Shown: positions 27,703-37,043, numbered from the stretch's first letter. The stretch is 64,000 nt of DNA from Helcococcus ovis (GCF_004524775.2 NZ_CP119081.1:1-64000); one strand, 5' to 3'. Notes: generated by a model not told the origin, from the letters alone. Made by a program: numbers and translations.

Positions 27703-28512
27703 ATGTATTTATTGAACAATATCACACAAATATATGAGGAAAATACAATAGTATCTAATATTTTTAAGATTATTTTTATAATTTTAATATTTTTAATTAT
27801 AAAAATGGTTGTAAATAAAATTTTAGATATTAATGCAAAACATTTTGTAATAAATCAAAAATATGAATATAAAGCAAAAACAATTTTATCAGTTTTAAAA
27901 AACTTTATAAATATTGTTTTATATTTCTTGATGATTACATTTATATTTGATGTATTTAATGTAGATACTACGTCTATATTAGCTGTTGCTGGAATTGGTG
28001 GTATGGCGATAGCTTTTGCATCAAAGTCGATTGTTCAGGATGTTATTACTGGAGCATTTATAGTATTTGAAAATCAATTTAACATAGGAGATTTGGTTAC
28101 TATTGAAGGGCTAACTGGTACTGTTAAATATGTTGGTATGAGAATTACTAAACTTGAAGATATAGATGGAAGAGAAATTATCATACCTAATAGCAAAATT
28201 TCTATAGTTATAAATAATTCAGTAAATAGAATGAGAGCATCTGTTAGTTTATATATTACAGATGATAAACCCTTTGAAATTATTGAAAAAGCTATAAATA
28301 AAGCTTCTAATACTATTTATAAACAATTTAATTTGTTGGAAAGGCCTAAAATTTTGGGAATAGATGAATTAGATATGTATGGATATAAAATTCAGATAGC
28401 AACAAAGGTTCAAAATGGTACACAATGGGATGTACAAAGAGCATTGAGAAAAGAAATTATAAAAGAATTTAATGAAGAAAAAATTTCATTTTCAAGGATT
28501 AGGGTAGGATAA
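27703..28512 (+). CDS. Small-conductance mechanosensitive channel, MscS family
   Basis: 269 residues. Three N-terminal transmembrane segments are followed by the MscS pore helix and beta domain (ILAVAGIGGMAIAFASKSIV, then FNIGDLVTIEGLTGTVKYVG, then IIIPNSKI). It releases osmolytes under hypo-osmotic shock. It overlaps the DUF951 gene by one base, and MscS-DUF951 pairs are common in Firmicutes. Confidence 0.94.
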   Translation: MYLLNNITQIYEENTIVSNIFKIIFIILIFLIIKMVVNKILDINAKHFVINQKYEYKAKTILSVLKNFINIVLYFLMITFIFDVFNVDTTSILAVAGIGGMAIAFASKSIVQDVITGAFIVFENQFNIGDLVTIEGLTGTVKYVGMRITKLEDIDGREIIIPNSKISIVINNSVNRMRASVSLYITDDKPFEIIEKAINKASNTIYKQFNLLERPKILGIDELDMYGYKIQIATKVQNGTQWDVQRALRKEIIKEFNEEKISFSRIRVG

Positions 28513-28745
28513 TGTTACAATATATACTAGGAGATTTAGTAAAACTAAAAAAAGGACATGCTTGTGGGGAAAATGAATGGAAAATTCTTAGAACAGGAAT
28601 AGAATTTAAGTTAGAATGTCAAAGTTGTAAGCATGTTATTTGGATGAAAAGAATTGATTTTAATAAAAGAGTTAGAAAAATAAAAAATGAAGATGGAAAA
28701 TTTGTTTCCGTTGTAAATTTTGAAAGAGATTTTGAAAAAATATAG
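28512..28745 (+). CDS. DUF951 family small protein
   Basis: 77 residues with the family layout: LGDLVKLKKGHACGENEW, then FKLECQSCKHVIWMKR, then FNKRVRKI. Cys in HACG and CQSC could bind zinc. Function unknown; often translated with MscS, as here (TAATG overlap). Confidence 0.9.
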   Translation: MLQYILGDLVKLKKGHACGENEWKILRTGIEFKLECQSCKHVIWMKRIDFNKRVRKIKNEDGKFVSVVNFERDFEKI

Positions 28746-28804
28746 TATAAATGGCTACTTTAAGATAGAAGAGAGTCTTTATAAAAAAATTAGTAAATTA
28801 CTAG

Positions 28805-28838
28805 AAAAAGCCCTAGATTTCAATGTCTAGGGCCTATT
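28805..28838 (-). terminator. Terminator between convergent DUF951 and PfkB genes
   Basis: GCCCTAGA (28810-28817) / TCTAGGGC (28826-28833). On the minus strand the stem is followed by TTTTT, so it mainly ends the PfkB transcript. The stem resembles the hairpin at 60022-60057. Confidence 0.8.
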
Positions 28839-28910
28839 TATTGTAATAATTATTATGCAAGTACTAATTTTGATTAATTTATATTTTCTATCTCTTTTTT
28901 CAATCCTATT

Positions 28911-29837
28911 TTATAGTTCAATTTTTTCAACAATTGTTTTTTCGTATATTTGCATTGTTAAATCATGATCCGCTAAATCTTCAACAAATGCAGTAGCTGA
29001 TGCAGCAGCTGAAGCCATTCTAAATGATTCTATAACATCTTGTTTTCTCATATATATTCCTATAAAACCACCAATCATGGCATCTCTGGAATTAAATGAA
29101 TTTACTTCTTCACCATCTATACCATAAGATCTATATGAATTAGCGTTATCACTAAATAGGTAAGAGCCTTCTTCACCGACTGAGACTATAACATTTTTAG
29201 CACCTAATTCTATACATTTTAATCCATATTTAATAATATCAGCTTCGTTTGTTATCTGTTCTAAATCAAACATTTTAGCTAAATTATCAATATTTGGTTT
29301 AATTAATAGAGGCCTATAAGGAAGCAACTCTTTCATTTGTTTAGGTGGAATATCAATTACAAATTCTGCTTTATTTGCTTTACAAATTTCAGCAATTCTT
29401 TTATAAATTTCAAAATCTACATTACAAGGAATCGATCCACCCATTACAACAATATCTCCTTCTCTTAATTTTGAAAGATATGTTAAAAGTTCTAATATTT
29501 TTTCTTCTGGAACAGATGGATAGGTGCCGGCAATAGTAATATGCTTTTCCGGTGTTCTTAGTCTTACATTAATTCTCGTGTCATCTTCTATATCTATAAA
29601 ATGTGTTTCAGAATTTATTTCCTTAAACCAATTTTTTATAAATTTACCAGGTCGTCCACCTAAAAATCCTGTTGCAATACTTGGAATTCCAATATTTGTT
29701 AACATTCTTGATACATTTATGGCTTTACCGCCAGGAAATTTTTGAGTATTATTTGCGTATGTATAGCCTTCCGATTCTAAACTATCTGCTGTATAAATAA
29801 TATCTAAAGCAGGGTTTAATGTTACTGTGTATATCAT
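28911..29837 (-). CDS. PfkB-family carbohydrate kinase, 1-phosphofructokinase/tagatose-6-P kinase type, altered active-site motif
   Basis: 308 residues. The N-terminus (MIYTVTLNPALDIIY, then KFPGGKAINVSRMLTNIG) is that of the FruK/LacC group. PfkB signature 2, normally GAGD near the C-terminus, reads FNSRDAMIGGF here: the catalytic Asp is kept but both anion-hole glycines are replaced. It forms a probable operand pair with pncB upstream, 11 bases apart, rather than with fruA/fruR, so the true substrate is open. SD AAGGAG. Confidence 0.85.
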   Translation of the reverse strand: MIYTVTLNPALDIIYTADSLESEGYTYANNTQKFPGGKAINVSRMLTNIGIPSIATGFLGGRPGKFIKNWFKEINSETHFIDIEDDTRINVRLRTPEKHITIAGTYPSVPEEKILELLTYLSKLREGDIVVMGGSIPCNVDFEIYKRIAEICKANKAEFVIDIPPKQMKELLPYRPLLIKPNIDNLAKMFDLEQITNEADIIKYGLKCIELGAKNVIVSVGEEGSYLFSDNANSYRSYGIDGEEVNSFNSRDAMIGGFIGIYMRKQDVIESFRMASAAASATAFVEDLADHDLTMQIYEKTIVEKIEL

Positions 29838-29848
29838 ATATTTACTCC

Positions 29849-31300
29849 TTAATATTGTAAATTATCTTTTGCTTTATTTAATAAATTATTTTTTAAATCC
29901 CATAATTTTTGGGATAAGTCCACTTTATATAATTGAGGAGAATCTAGTCTTTTATATTCTTCCCATAAAGAATTAATTTCAGCTTTATAATGATTCCTAA
30001 TTTCTTCCATATTTGGTCTTTTATATACTAATTTTCCTGCTTTATAAATAGGAACAAGAAGAGGTTTCACATAAAAGTTATTAATTGTTTTTTTCTTCCA
30101 TGTATATAGTGGATGGAATATTGTTAAAGGCATATTTTCATCAATTATTTCATCTTCTAGTGTAATTAAATCAGCTTTTGCCATATTTGTTTCGTTGTCA
30201 TAAATTCTATATACTTGTTTTTTGCCAGGAGTTGTGATTTTTTCTATATTTTCCGATACTTTAATTTTAGGTTTTACAATTCCATTTTTTTCAATTGCGA
30301 CAAGTTTGTAAACACCACCAAATACAGGATTTGATTTTGAGGTTATAAGTCTTTCGCCAACACCATAAACGTCTATTTTTCCACCTTGATTAATAATATC
30401 TTTTATCTTGAATTCATCAAGAGAACCGGATGCAACTATATTGCAATCTTCATAACCTGCTTCATCGAGCATAATCCTTGCTTTTTTTGATAAATAAGCC
30501 AAATCTCCAGAATCTAGCCTTATACCTCCAGGGGTAATTCCCATAGGTTTTAATACATCATTAAAAACTTTGATAGCATTAGGAATTCCTTGATTTAAGG
30601 TATCATAAGTATCTACTAAAAGTACTGTGTTATTTGGATAAGTTTTTGCATATGTTGCAAATGCTTCATATTCTGTGTCGAATGATTGTATCCATGAGTG
30701 AGCCATTGTTCCTAAAGCCGGTACTCCATATTTATAATCTGCAAGAGTATTTGCAGTACCTGCAGCACCTGCAATATATGAGGCTCTAGCACCATAATTT
30801 GCAGCGTCAGCGCCATGAGCTCTTCTTGAACCAAATTCTAAAATTGCTTTTCCACCTGAAAAACGTACAATTCTACTTGTTTTAGTTGCAATCATTGATT
30901 GATGATTAATAATTAGCAAAAGCATTGTTTCCAGTAATTGTGCCTGTATAAATGGACCTCTAATTCTCATTAGCGGTTCATTAGGAAATACTACTGAACC
31001 TTCAGGAATAGCCATTATATCGCATTCAAATTTAAAGTTTCTGAGATATTCCAAAAATTCATCAGAAAACATTTTCTTATTTCTTAGAAATTCAATTTCA
31101 TTATCATCAAAATGAAAATTTTCAATATACTCAATAGCAGTGTCAAGTCCCGCTGATATTGCAAAAACTGCATTATCAGGAGCATTTCTAAAATATAAAT
31201 CGTAATTTGCAATTATATCTTTGTATCCATTTACAAAATATCCATTTGCCATTGTTAATTCATAAAAGTCCATAAGTAAACTTAAATTTCTATCTTTCAT
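29849..31300 (-). CDS. pncB: Nicotinate phosphoribosyltransferase
   Basis: 483 residues. It converts nicotinate and PRPP to nicotinate mononucleotide in NAD salvage. Family segments include LMDFYELTMANGYF at the start, EFGSRRAHGADAA, GTMAHSWIQSF and GGIRLDSGDLAYLSKKAR. First gene of a two-gene minus-strand operon with the PfkB kinase. SD GGAG before ATG 31300. Confidence 0.95.
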   Translation of the reverse strand: MKDRNLSLLMDFYELTMANGYFVNGYKDIIANYDLYFRNAPDNAVFAISAGLDTAIEYIENFHFDDNEIEFLRNKKMFSDEFLEYLRNFKFECDIMAIPEGSVVFPNEPLMRIRGPFIQAQLLETMLLLIINHQSMIATKTSRIVRFSGGKAILEFGSRRAHGADAANYGARASYIAGAAGTANTLADYKYGVPALGTMAHSWIQSFDTEYEAFATYAKTYPNNTVLLVDTYDTLNQGIPNAIKVFNDVLKPMGITPGGIRLDSGDLAYLSKKARIMLDEAGYEDCNIVASGSLDEFKIKDIINQGGKIDVYGVGERLITSKSNPVFGGVYKLVAIEKNGIVKPKIKVSENIEKITTPGKKQVYRIYDNETNMAKADLITLEDEIIDENMPLTIFHPLYTWKKKTINNFYVKPLLVPIYKAGKLVYKRPNMEEIRNHYKAEINSLWEEYKRLDSPQLYKVDLSQKLWDLKNNLLNKAKDNLQY

Positions 31301-31398
31301 TGGATTTCTCCTTAATTTTTTTATTTTTTAGTATATAGAAATACAATTTTATTATACAATAAAGAAAAAGTTTTGCGTAAAATATTTTATTTTATTAA

Positions 31399-31427
31399 TT
31401 GACTAAATTCGCCTATATTAATAAAAT
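31399..31427 (+). promoter_or_regulatory. Promoter of the TrmH-HAD-CDF-tsaC-rpiB-upp run
   Basis: -35 TTGACT (31399-31404), 17-bp spacer, -10 TAAAAT (31422-31427), 17 bases before the start codon. Six genes follow on the same strand with short or no gaps, up to the terminator after upp. Confidence 0.75.
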
Positions 31428-31443
31428 AATATAAGGAGTAGAG

Positions 31444-32169
31444 ATGCGTAAATATAAAAAATATTCAAAAAAAGAAGATTATTCATACACTTTAGGAGCT
31501 TTTCCTACTATAGAGTTAATTAATAGTGATAAAAATATTGAAATAGTCTTTATTGATGAAAGATATAAGGATAAAGAAAATTTAATAAGTTTATTAAAAG
31601 AAAAAAATATTAGATATGAAATTGCTTCAAATTTGATAAAAAAACTTTCTGATAAAGATAATACATTTGTTATAGGAATTTTCAAGAAAGAAACTCAAGA
31701 TGTAATTGAAGGAAATAATCATGTAGTTCTTCATAATATTTCTGATATGGGAAATTTAGGTACTATAATAAGATCGATGGTAGGATTTAGTATTTATGAT
31801 TTAGTTTTAGTTGGAAATGTAGCAGATGTTTTTAATCCAAGAACTATAAGAGCATCTATGGGAGCTTTTTTTAAAGTGAAAATAAGCCATTTTGATACTA
31901 TGGAAGATTATATTAAATTACATAAAAATAATTTATACTTATTTATGCTTTCTATGAATAATCAAGATAGTATTTATAAGAAAGTTGTAAAAAGACCTTA
32001 TTCTTTAGTGATGGGAAATGAAGGATCGGGACTTCCAAAAGATTTTGAAAAATTTGGAGAAAAAGTATTTATTCCTCAAAGTAAGGATGTAGACAGTTTG
32101 AACCTTCCTATAGCAACATCTATAGGATTATATGAATTTAGGAGACAAGATGAAATTAATAGCATTTGA
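31444..32169 (+). CDS. TrmH-family (SpoU) RNA 2'-O-methyltransferase
   Basis: 241 residues. The SPOUT motifs are clear: motif 1 NLGTIIRSM, NPRTIRASMGAFF, motif 2 MGNEGSGLP and motif 3 VDSLNLPIATSIGLYEF. The N-terminal RNA-binding part is short. The target (tRNA or 23S rRNA) cannot be read from sequence. It overlaps the HAD gene by 20 bases. Confidence 0.9.
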   Translation: MRKYKKYSKKEDYSYTLGAFPTIELINSDKNIEIVFIDERYKDKENLISLLKEKNIRYEIASNLIKKLSDKDNTFVIGIFKKETQDVIEGNNHVVLHNISDMGNLGTIIRSMVGFSIYDLVLVGNVADVFNPRTIRASMGAFFKVKISHFDTMEDYIKLHKNNLYLFMLSMNNQDSIYKKVVKRPYSLVMGNEGSGLPKDFEKFGEKVFIPQSKDVDSLNLPIATSIGLYEFRRQDEINSI

Positions 32170-32818
32170 TGTAGATGGGACAATATTAAACACTTTAGAT
32201 TCTATAGTTTATCAAGTTAATGAAACATTGTATGAAAAGGGTTTTTATAAGATTGATGAGCCGGAATATATTAGAAAAGCTTTAGGCTATGGCTCAAGAT
32301 ATTTAATAGAACAGTCTTTAATGTTTTCGCATAATCATATTTATGATGCAAAGATAATAGATGAAGTTTTAACTCACTATACAAATAGGTATAATGCACA
32401 GCCCTCATATTTAACTGTACCTTATGAAGGGGTTATTGATCTAATCAAAAAATTAAAGCAAGAGGGTTATATTTTAGTAGCATATTCAAATAAACCGTAC
32501 AGTGTATTACAACCTTTATTCAAGGAGTTAATAGGAGATGGATTATTTGATATTGTTTTGGGATTAGTTGATGGAAAACCCGGCAAGCCAAATCCTTTAG
32601 TATTAAATGAATTGATTGAAAAATTAGAAATTTCAAAAGATGAAATTTTATATATTGGAGATAGTGAAGTTGATGTTGAAACAGGTAAAAATACTGGTGT
32701 AAAGACAATAGCAGTAACATGGGGATTTAGAGATAAAGATTTTTTAGAAACAACATCTGCCGATTATATTGTCGATACGACGGACGAATTAAAAGAATTA
32801 ATTGATAGTATGAAATAA
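32150..32818 (+). CDS. HAD-family hydrolase, phosphoglycolate phosphatase-like
   Basis: 222 residues. HAD motif I is FDVDGTILNT, motif II around VAYSNKP, and motifs III/IV GKPNP and YIGDSEVDVETG. Such enzymes dephosphorylate small metabolites. An earlier in-frame ATG (32132) lies inside the upstream gene without an SD; ATG 32150 follows AGGAG (32140-32144). Confidence 0.9.
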   Translation: MKLIAFDVDGTILNTLDSIVYQVNETLYEKGFYKIDEPEYIRKALGYGSRYLIEQSLMFSHNHIYDAKIIDEVLTHYTNRYNAQPSYLTVPYEGVIDLIKKLKQEGYILVAYSNKPYSVLQPLFKELIGDGLFDIVLGLVDGKPGKPNPLVLNELIEKLEISKDEILYIGDSEVDVETGKNTGVKTIAVTWGFRDKDFLETTSADYIVDTTDELKELIDSMK

Positions 32819-32835
32819 TACTACAAAGAGGCAAA

Positions 32836-33828
32836 ATGTTTAATTTTTTTATAGATAAATATGTAAAATCTAGAGATTTTGAATGTAAACAAAATAGAGA
32901 TAAATTGATAAGATTAACGGGTATAATTGGATTGTTTATAAATTTTCTATTATTTATTATGAAATTTGTGATAGGACTTATAACTCATTCTATATCTGTT
33001 GTTAGTGATTCTTGGAATAATTTATCTGATTGTTTAACTAGTATTATAACTATTTATGGTTCAATTTTGTCCGGAAAACCTGCAGATAAAGATCACCCAT
33101 ATGGACATGGTAGAACAGAATATGTTGCAACATTGATGGTTGGATTATTTGTAACTGTTGTTGGTTTGCAATTGCTTAAATCATCTTTGGAAAATATTTT
33201 TAATCCTGAAGATATAATTTTTAAACCTGTTACAATAGTGATTTTGATTGTTTCAATATTACTTAAAATTTATATGTACAGTTATAACAAAAAAACTGAA
33301 AATATGTCAAAAAGCACTTTAAATAGAGGTGTAGCTATAGATGCATTAAATGATGTTATTGCAACATCTATTGTACTATTTTCAATAATATTTTTTGAAT
33401 TTACAAATATAAATATTGATGGATATGTTGGTGTAGTTATTTCTATTTTAGTAATAAAATCAGGAGTTGAAATATTTTTTGATATGGGGACAGTGCTTTT
33501 AGGCAAAAAAATTAGTGATAAGACAATGGATAAGGTTATTGAAATAATCCTAAAAGGTAAATATATTGTAGGAGTTCATAATATACAATTGCATGAATAT
33601 GGTAGAAGAAAGGTATATGGTTCTTGCCATGTTGAAGTACCTGCAAATATAGATGTTTATTCCATGCATAAAATTATAAATGAGGTTGAAATGGATTTAT
33701 ATAATCAAATGGGGATAATCATTAATATCCATATTGATCCGACATATATTTTAGATAAACCCTGTTTTTATTGTGTAGAAGATCCAAAAGAATTAGAAGA
33801 TATAGATATGGATGATATTAATTTATAG
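32836..33828 (+). CDS. Cation diffusion facilitator family transporter
   Basis: 330 residues. The CDF signature region SHSISVVSDSWNNLSD, the HPYGHGRTEYVA motif and the second metal-site pair DALNDVIAT in TM5 are present, followed by a cytoplasmic ferredoxin-like domain. It exports divalent metal (Zn2+, Mn2+ or Fe2+). The first site has Asp-x-x-x-Asn, where many Mn-type CDFs have DxxxN/D, but specificity is not settled. Confidence 0.92.
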   Translation: MFNFFIDKYVKSRDFECKQNRDKLIRLTGIIGLFINFLLFIMKFVIGLITHSISVVSDSWNNLSDCLTSIITIYGSILSGKPADKDHPYGHGRTEYVATLMVGLFVTVVGLQLLKSSLENIFNPEDIIFKPVTIVILIVSILLKIYMYSYNKKTENMSKSTLNRGVAIDALNDVIATSIVLFSIIFFEFTNINIDGYVGVVISILVIKSGVEIFFDMGTVLLGKKISDKTMDKVIEIILKGKYIVGVHNIQLHEYGRRKVYGSCHVEVPANIDVYSMHKIINEVEMDLYNQMGIIINIHIDPTYILDKPCFYCVEDPKELEDIDMDDINL

Positions 33829-33842
33829 ATATCGAGGAAATT

Positions 33843-34877
33843 ATGAAAACAAAAATTTTTGATTTTAGAAACAATCAAAATTATGAAAATTTAAGAGAGG
33901 CTACAGAAATTATAAAAAATGGGGGGTTGGTAGCTATTCCTACTGAAACAGTATATGGACTAGGGGGAGATGGTTTAAATGGCGAATCATGCAGAAAAAT
34001 TTTTGAAGCTAAAAATAGACCTATGGATAACCCTTTAATTTTACATATTTCAGACATATCAGAATTAAAAAGATTGACAAGAGATGTGAAGGAGTCTGAT
34101 TTAGAAATTTTGAATAAATTATGGCCGGGACCTTTGACTGTAATATTAAAAAAGTCAAAAATTATTCCTAATGAAGTGACTGCCGGTTTGGACACTGTTG
34201 CAATCAGAATGCCTAATAAAGAAATTACAAGAGAGTTTATAAAGTTGTGTGAAACTCCAATTGCTGCACCTTCAGCAAACCTTTCAACTAAGCCATCTCC
34301 AACAAGTGCAAAATCAGTACTTGAGGATATGGATGGAAGAATAGATGCTGTGATAGATGGTGGCGACTGTGAAATAGGGATAGAGTCAACAGTTTTAGAT
34401 TTAACAGAAGAATATCCGAAAATTTTACGTCCTGGATATTATACAAAAGAAAAACTTGAAAAATTTTGGAAAATAGTCTATATTGATGAAGGTTTAAATA
34501 ATATTAATTTAACTCCAAAATCACCGGGACAAAAATACAAACACTATGCACCAAATGCAGAAGTTCAAGTATTAATTGGTGATGATGAAAATTTTAGAAA
34601 AGCAGTCAAAAAAATTTTATCTAAAAATCAGGACAAAAAAATTGGATTAATGATTTTTGAAAATGACAAAGGAAAATTTGAAAATGAAAATATAATATAT
34701 ATGGGAAATCAAAATGATTTGTCATATATGGGCAAAATATTATTTGATTCTCTTAGAAAAATGGATGAAAATAGTGTTGAATTGGTAGTTATAAGAGGTG
34801 TTGAGGAAAAAGGCTATGGTTTAAGCATTATGAATAGGCTTAAAAAGTCGGCTTCTCAAAATGTAAGGAGGGTTTAA
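33843..34877 (+). CDS. L-threonylcarbamoyladenylate synthase (Sua5/YwlC type)
   Basis: 344 residues: an N-terminal YrdC domain (GGLVAIPTETVYGLGGDG, KNRPMDNPLILH, LWPGPLTVILKKS, PSANLSTKPSPTSA) plus a C-terminal Sua5 domain linked by SPGQKYKHYAP. It makes threonylcarbamoyl-AMP for tRNA t6A37. The two-domain length marks Sua5 rather than the short TsaC form. It overlaps rpiB by one base. Confidence 0.94.
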   Translation: MKTKIFDFRNNQNYENLREATEIIKNGGLVAIPTETVYGLGGDGLNGESCRKIFEAKNRPMDNPLILHISDISELKRLTRDVKESDLEILNKLWPGPLTVILKKSKIIPNEVTAGLDTVAIRMPNKEITREFIKLCETPIAAPSANLSTKPSPTSAKSVLEDMDGRIDAVIDGGDCEIGIESTVLDLTEEYPKILRPGYYTKEKLEKFWKIVYIDEGLNNINLTPKSPGQKYKHYAPNAEVQVLIGDDENFRKAVKKILSKNQDKKIGLMIFENDKGKFENENIIYMGNQNDLSYMGKILFDSLRKMDENSVELVVIRGVEEKGYGLSIMNRLKKSASQNVRRV

Positions 34878-35305
34878 TGAAAATAGGTATTACTTCAGAT
34901 CATGCAGGATATGATTTAAAGGAAACAATAAAGAAGTATCTAATTGATAATGGATATGAAGTTGTAGATTTTGGTCCGGAAAATGCAAATTCAGTAGATT
35001 ATCCGGATTTTGCAAAAAAACTAACAAAAAGTGTGATTTCTGAAGAGGTTAAATACGGTATCGGTATTTGTGGAACAGGTATAGGAATGAATATTGCATG
35101 TAATAAAGCTAAAGGTATAAGAGCGGCACTTTGTTCAGATCCATTAAGTGCATCATTAACTAGACAACACAACAATGCAAATATTTTAAACTTAGGAGCA
35201 AGAATCATAGGAGATGAATTAGCTAAAAATATAGTAGATAATTTTTTAAATTCAGAATTTGAAGGTGGAAGACATCAAAATAGAGTAAACAAAATTGAAG
35301 ATTAA
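34877..35305 (+). CDS. rpiB: Ribose-5-phosphate isomerase B
   Basis: 142 residues. RpiB hallmarks: [40 protein letters not shown] with the active-site Cys and ARQHNNANI-type segment [16 protein letters not shown]. It starts in the stop codon of the Sua5 gene and is followed by upp with a 22-base gap. Confidence 0.95.
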   Translation: MKIGITSDHAGYDLKETIKKYLIDNGYEVVDFGPENANSVDYPDFAKKLTKSVISEEVKYGIGICGTGIGMNIACNKAKGIRAALCSDPLSASLTRQHNNANILNLGARIIGDELAKNIVDNFLNSEFEGGRHQNRVNKIED

Positions 35306-35327
35306 TTTATATTTGGAGGCAAAAAAA

Positions 35328-35957
35328 ATGAGTAAATTAACAGTTTTAGAACACCCACTAATTAAACATAAATTAAGCATTATTAGAGATGTAAATACAG
35401 GGACAAATGAATTTAGAAAAGTTGTTACTGAAATTTCGCAACTTATGTGTTATGAAGTATGTAGAGATTTAGAATTAGAAGAATTTGAATTACAAACACC
35501 GCTAGAAAAAACAACAGGCTACAGATTATCAGGTAAAAAACTGGGATTAGTTCCTATTTTAAGAGCCGGATTAGGTATGGTAGACGGAATGTTAATGTTA
35601 TTGCCAAGTGCTAAAGTTGGACACATTGGTATGTACAGAGATCATGATACATTAAAACCTGTTCCATACTATGCAAAATTACCGGCTGACGTTGAAGAAA
35701 GAGATATCTTTGTTTTAGACCCAATGTTAGCAACAGGTGGTTCAGCAAATGATGCTATCACAGAATTAAAAAATCAAGGTTGTAAATCAATTAGATTAAT
35801 AAATATAGTTGCTGCTCCGGAAGGAGTTAAAGCTATTCAAGAAGCTCATCCGGATGTAGATATTTATGTTGCTTCATTAGATAGAGAATTAAACCAAGAT
35901 GCATACATTCTACCGGGGCTGGGAGATGCCGGAGATAGATTGTTTGGTACTAAATAA
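35328..35957 (+). CDS. upp: Uracil phosphoribosyltransferase
   Basis: 209 residues. It salvages uracil to UMP. The PRPP loop is [14 protein letters not shown]-like ([16 protein letters not shown]), and the uracil-binding [12 protein letters not shown] is at the C-terminus. An in-frame upstream ATG (35295) lies within rpiB; ATG 35328 follows TTGGAGGC. The stop codon is part of the 5' arm of the following hairpin terminator. Confidence 0.97.
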   Translation: MSKLTVLEHPLIKHKLSIIRDVNTGTNEFRKVVTEISQLMCYEVCRDLELEEFELQTPLEKTTGYRLSGKKLGLVPILRAGLGMVDGMLMLLPSAKVGHIGMYRDHDTLKPVPYYAKLPADVEERDIFVLDPMLATGGSANDAITELKNQGCKSIRLINIVAAPEGVKAIQEAHPDVDIYVASLDRELNQDAYILPGLGDAGDRLFGTK

Positions 35958-36035
35958 AAAATAAGATTCCGATTCTGCCACGAGTCCTCGCTCCCTTTGG
36001 GAGCTGCGGAGGTGGCGAATCGGAACTTATTTTTT
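35956..36035 (+). terminator. Terminator after upp; hairpin-family element E2
   Basis: Outer arms AAAAAATAAG plus TTCCGATTC (35956-35980) pair with GAATCGGAA plus CTTATTTTTT (36017-36035). Inside lie GCCAC/GTGGC, the loop base triplet GAG, TCC/GGA, the loop TC/TGC and hairpin GCTCCC-TTT-GGGAGC. The long T tract ends the upp transcript. Confidence 0.88.
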
Positions 36036-36123
36036 ATCGATATGGTCTGAGGAGGTGCCTACGTAAACTTTTATTTTTTTATATGGATGATATAATAATC
36101 TCAATTATTAAAAATAACAAAAA

Positions 36124-36409
36124 GAGATAATAAAAATGTAGCTTAAAATATCCTCAAAAAATTAAATTTAAAAAAAGCGATAACAAAAAAGTGGTTAAAA
36201 ATTATCTCAAAATTGCTATCTTTAAAATTGAGATAATAAAATTGAGTAAAATTTTCAAAAATTATTCATGAAATATACCCACAAATTGAAGTTTCTTAAA
36301 AAAGCGATAAAAATTTGATCGAAAAAAATACCCGCAAAATTAAAAATCTAAAATTTGCGATAATTTTTTAGTGAAAAATTATACCCACAAAAATAAAAAA
36401 TTTAAAAAT
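36124..36409. repeat. Degenerate 53-bp tandem repeat, five units
   Basis: Units begin at G(A/C)GATAA: 36124 (53 bp), 36177 (53), 36230 (74, with about 21 extra bases), 36304 (53) and 36357 (53), with the start of another at 36410. Shared features are a GATAA start, TA(T/C)CC(C/T)(A/G)C or TATCTC in the middle and a run TTTAAAAA at the end. Some units have internal pairing (ATAATTTTT/AAAAATTAT in the fifth). A single similar unit lies at about 43644. Confidence 0.65.
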
Positions 36410-36424
36410 GAGATAAAAATAAAG

Positions 36425-36496
36425 AGATTTCACTTATGGCACTGCTCCTCGCTCTCTTTAGGAGCTGCGGAGGTGTCTGATCGGAACTTATTTTTT
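36425..36496. repeat. Hairpin-family element E3, mosaic arms
   Basis: The core (GGCAC, TCCTC, hairpin GCTCT/GGAGC, TGCGGAG, GTGTC) is intact. The 5' arm (AGAGATTTCACTTA) resembles that of E4, whereas the 3' arm (GATCGGAACTTATTTTTT) matches E2, so the long outer stem cannot form. This suggests recombination between copies. Not clearly a functional terminator. Confidence 0.7.
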
Positions 36497-36641
36497 AAGA
36501 GTGGTTTTTTGTATTTCATGTTATAATAACGAATAAAAGGAATTGATGTTATTTGAAAAACTTAATGACAGTTATATTAAAAGATTAGAAGAAAAAAAAT
36601 AAAGGGTAAATTAAAATTAAATTTTATGAGGTGAATACAAA

Positions 36642-36986
36642 ATGAAAATTTTAATAGAAGAGCTTCAAGAATATTTATATGACTACTATATAAATGGTGG
36701 AAATGATCAAAGTTTATTTATGAAGCTTGTAGAGGAAATTGGTGAGGTAGCAGAGGTCTTAAATAAAAAGGCAGGTAGAAAACATGTCGAGGATGAAGAC
36801 TTGAAGTCTCAATTAGGAAACGAATTAGCCGATGTAATACACTATGCAGTAGCAATTGCTGCATTAAACGATATTGATATAAATGATATTATTATTGATA
36901 AAGATAAATTTTCGTCTATAAAATATAATCATAAACACAATCTAGAACAGTTTATTTTGGGTAGAAGATTAAATAAAAACAAATAA
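36642..36986 (+). CDS. MazG-like nucleotide pyrophosphohydrolase
   Basis: 114 residues. The all-alpha NTP-pyrophosphatase acid motifs are present: KLVEEIGEVAEVLN (ExxxE) and LGNELADVIHYAVAIA (ExxD). Single-domain proteins of this kind clean non-canonical nucleotides; the substrate is unknown. SD TGAGGTG, ATG 36642. Confidence 0.85.
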   Translation: MKILIEELQEYLYDYYINGGNDQSLFMKLVEEIGEVAEVLNKKAGRKHVEDEDLKSQLGNELADVIHYAVAIAALNDIDINDIIIDKDKFSSIKYNHKHNLEQFILGRRLNKNK

Positions 36987-37043
36987 AATAATTTGTAGAT
37001 ATTAATAATACATTCTGGGTATAAATGAAAAAATGGAGGTGTT

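Larger units (their letters stand above)
36036..36641. other. Gene-free stretch with hairpin-family remnants, a tandem repeat and a tiny ORF
   Basis: At 36047-36140 the sequence resembles 43567-43660: the 3' arm of a hairpin-family element (GGAGGTGCCTACGTAAAC) and its conserved downstream flank. The 53-bp tandem repeat (36124-36409) and element E3 follow. A tiny reading frame at 36546-36602 (MLFEKLNDSYIKRLEEKK) has an AAAGGAA SD but no other support. Confidence 0.6.

Noticed and set aside
36546-36602. 18-aa peptide MLFEKLNDSYIKRLEEKK
   Set aside because: Only a weak SD supports it; too short to judge. Mentioned in the gap description only.
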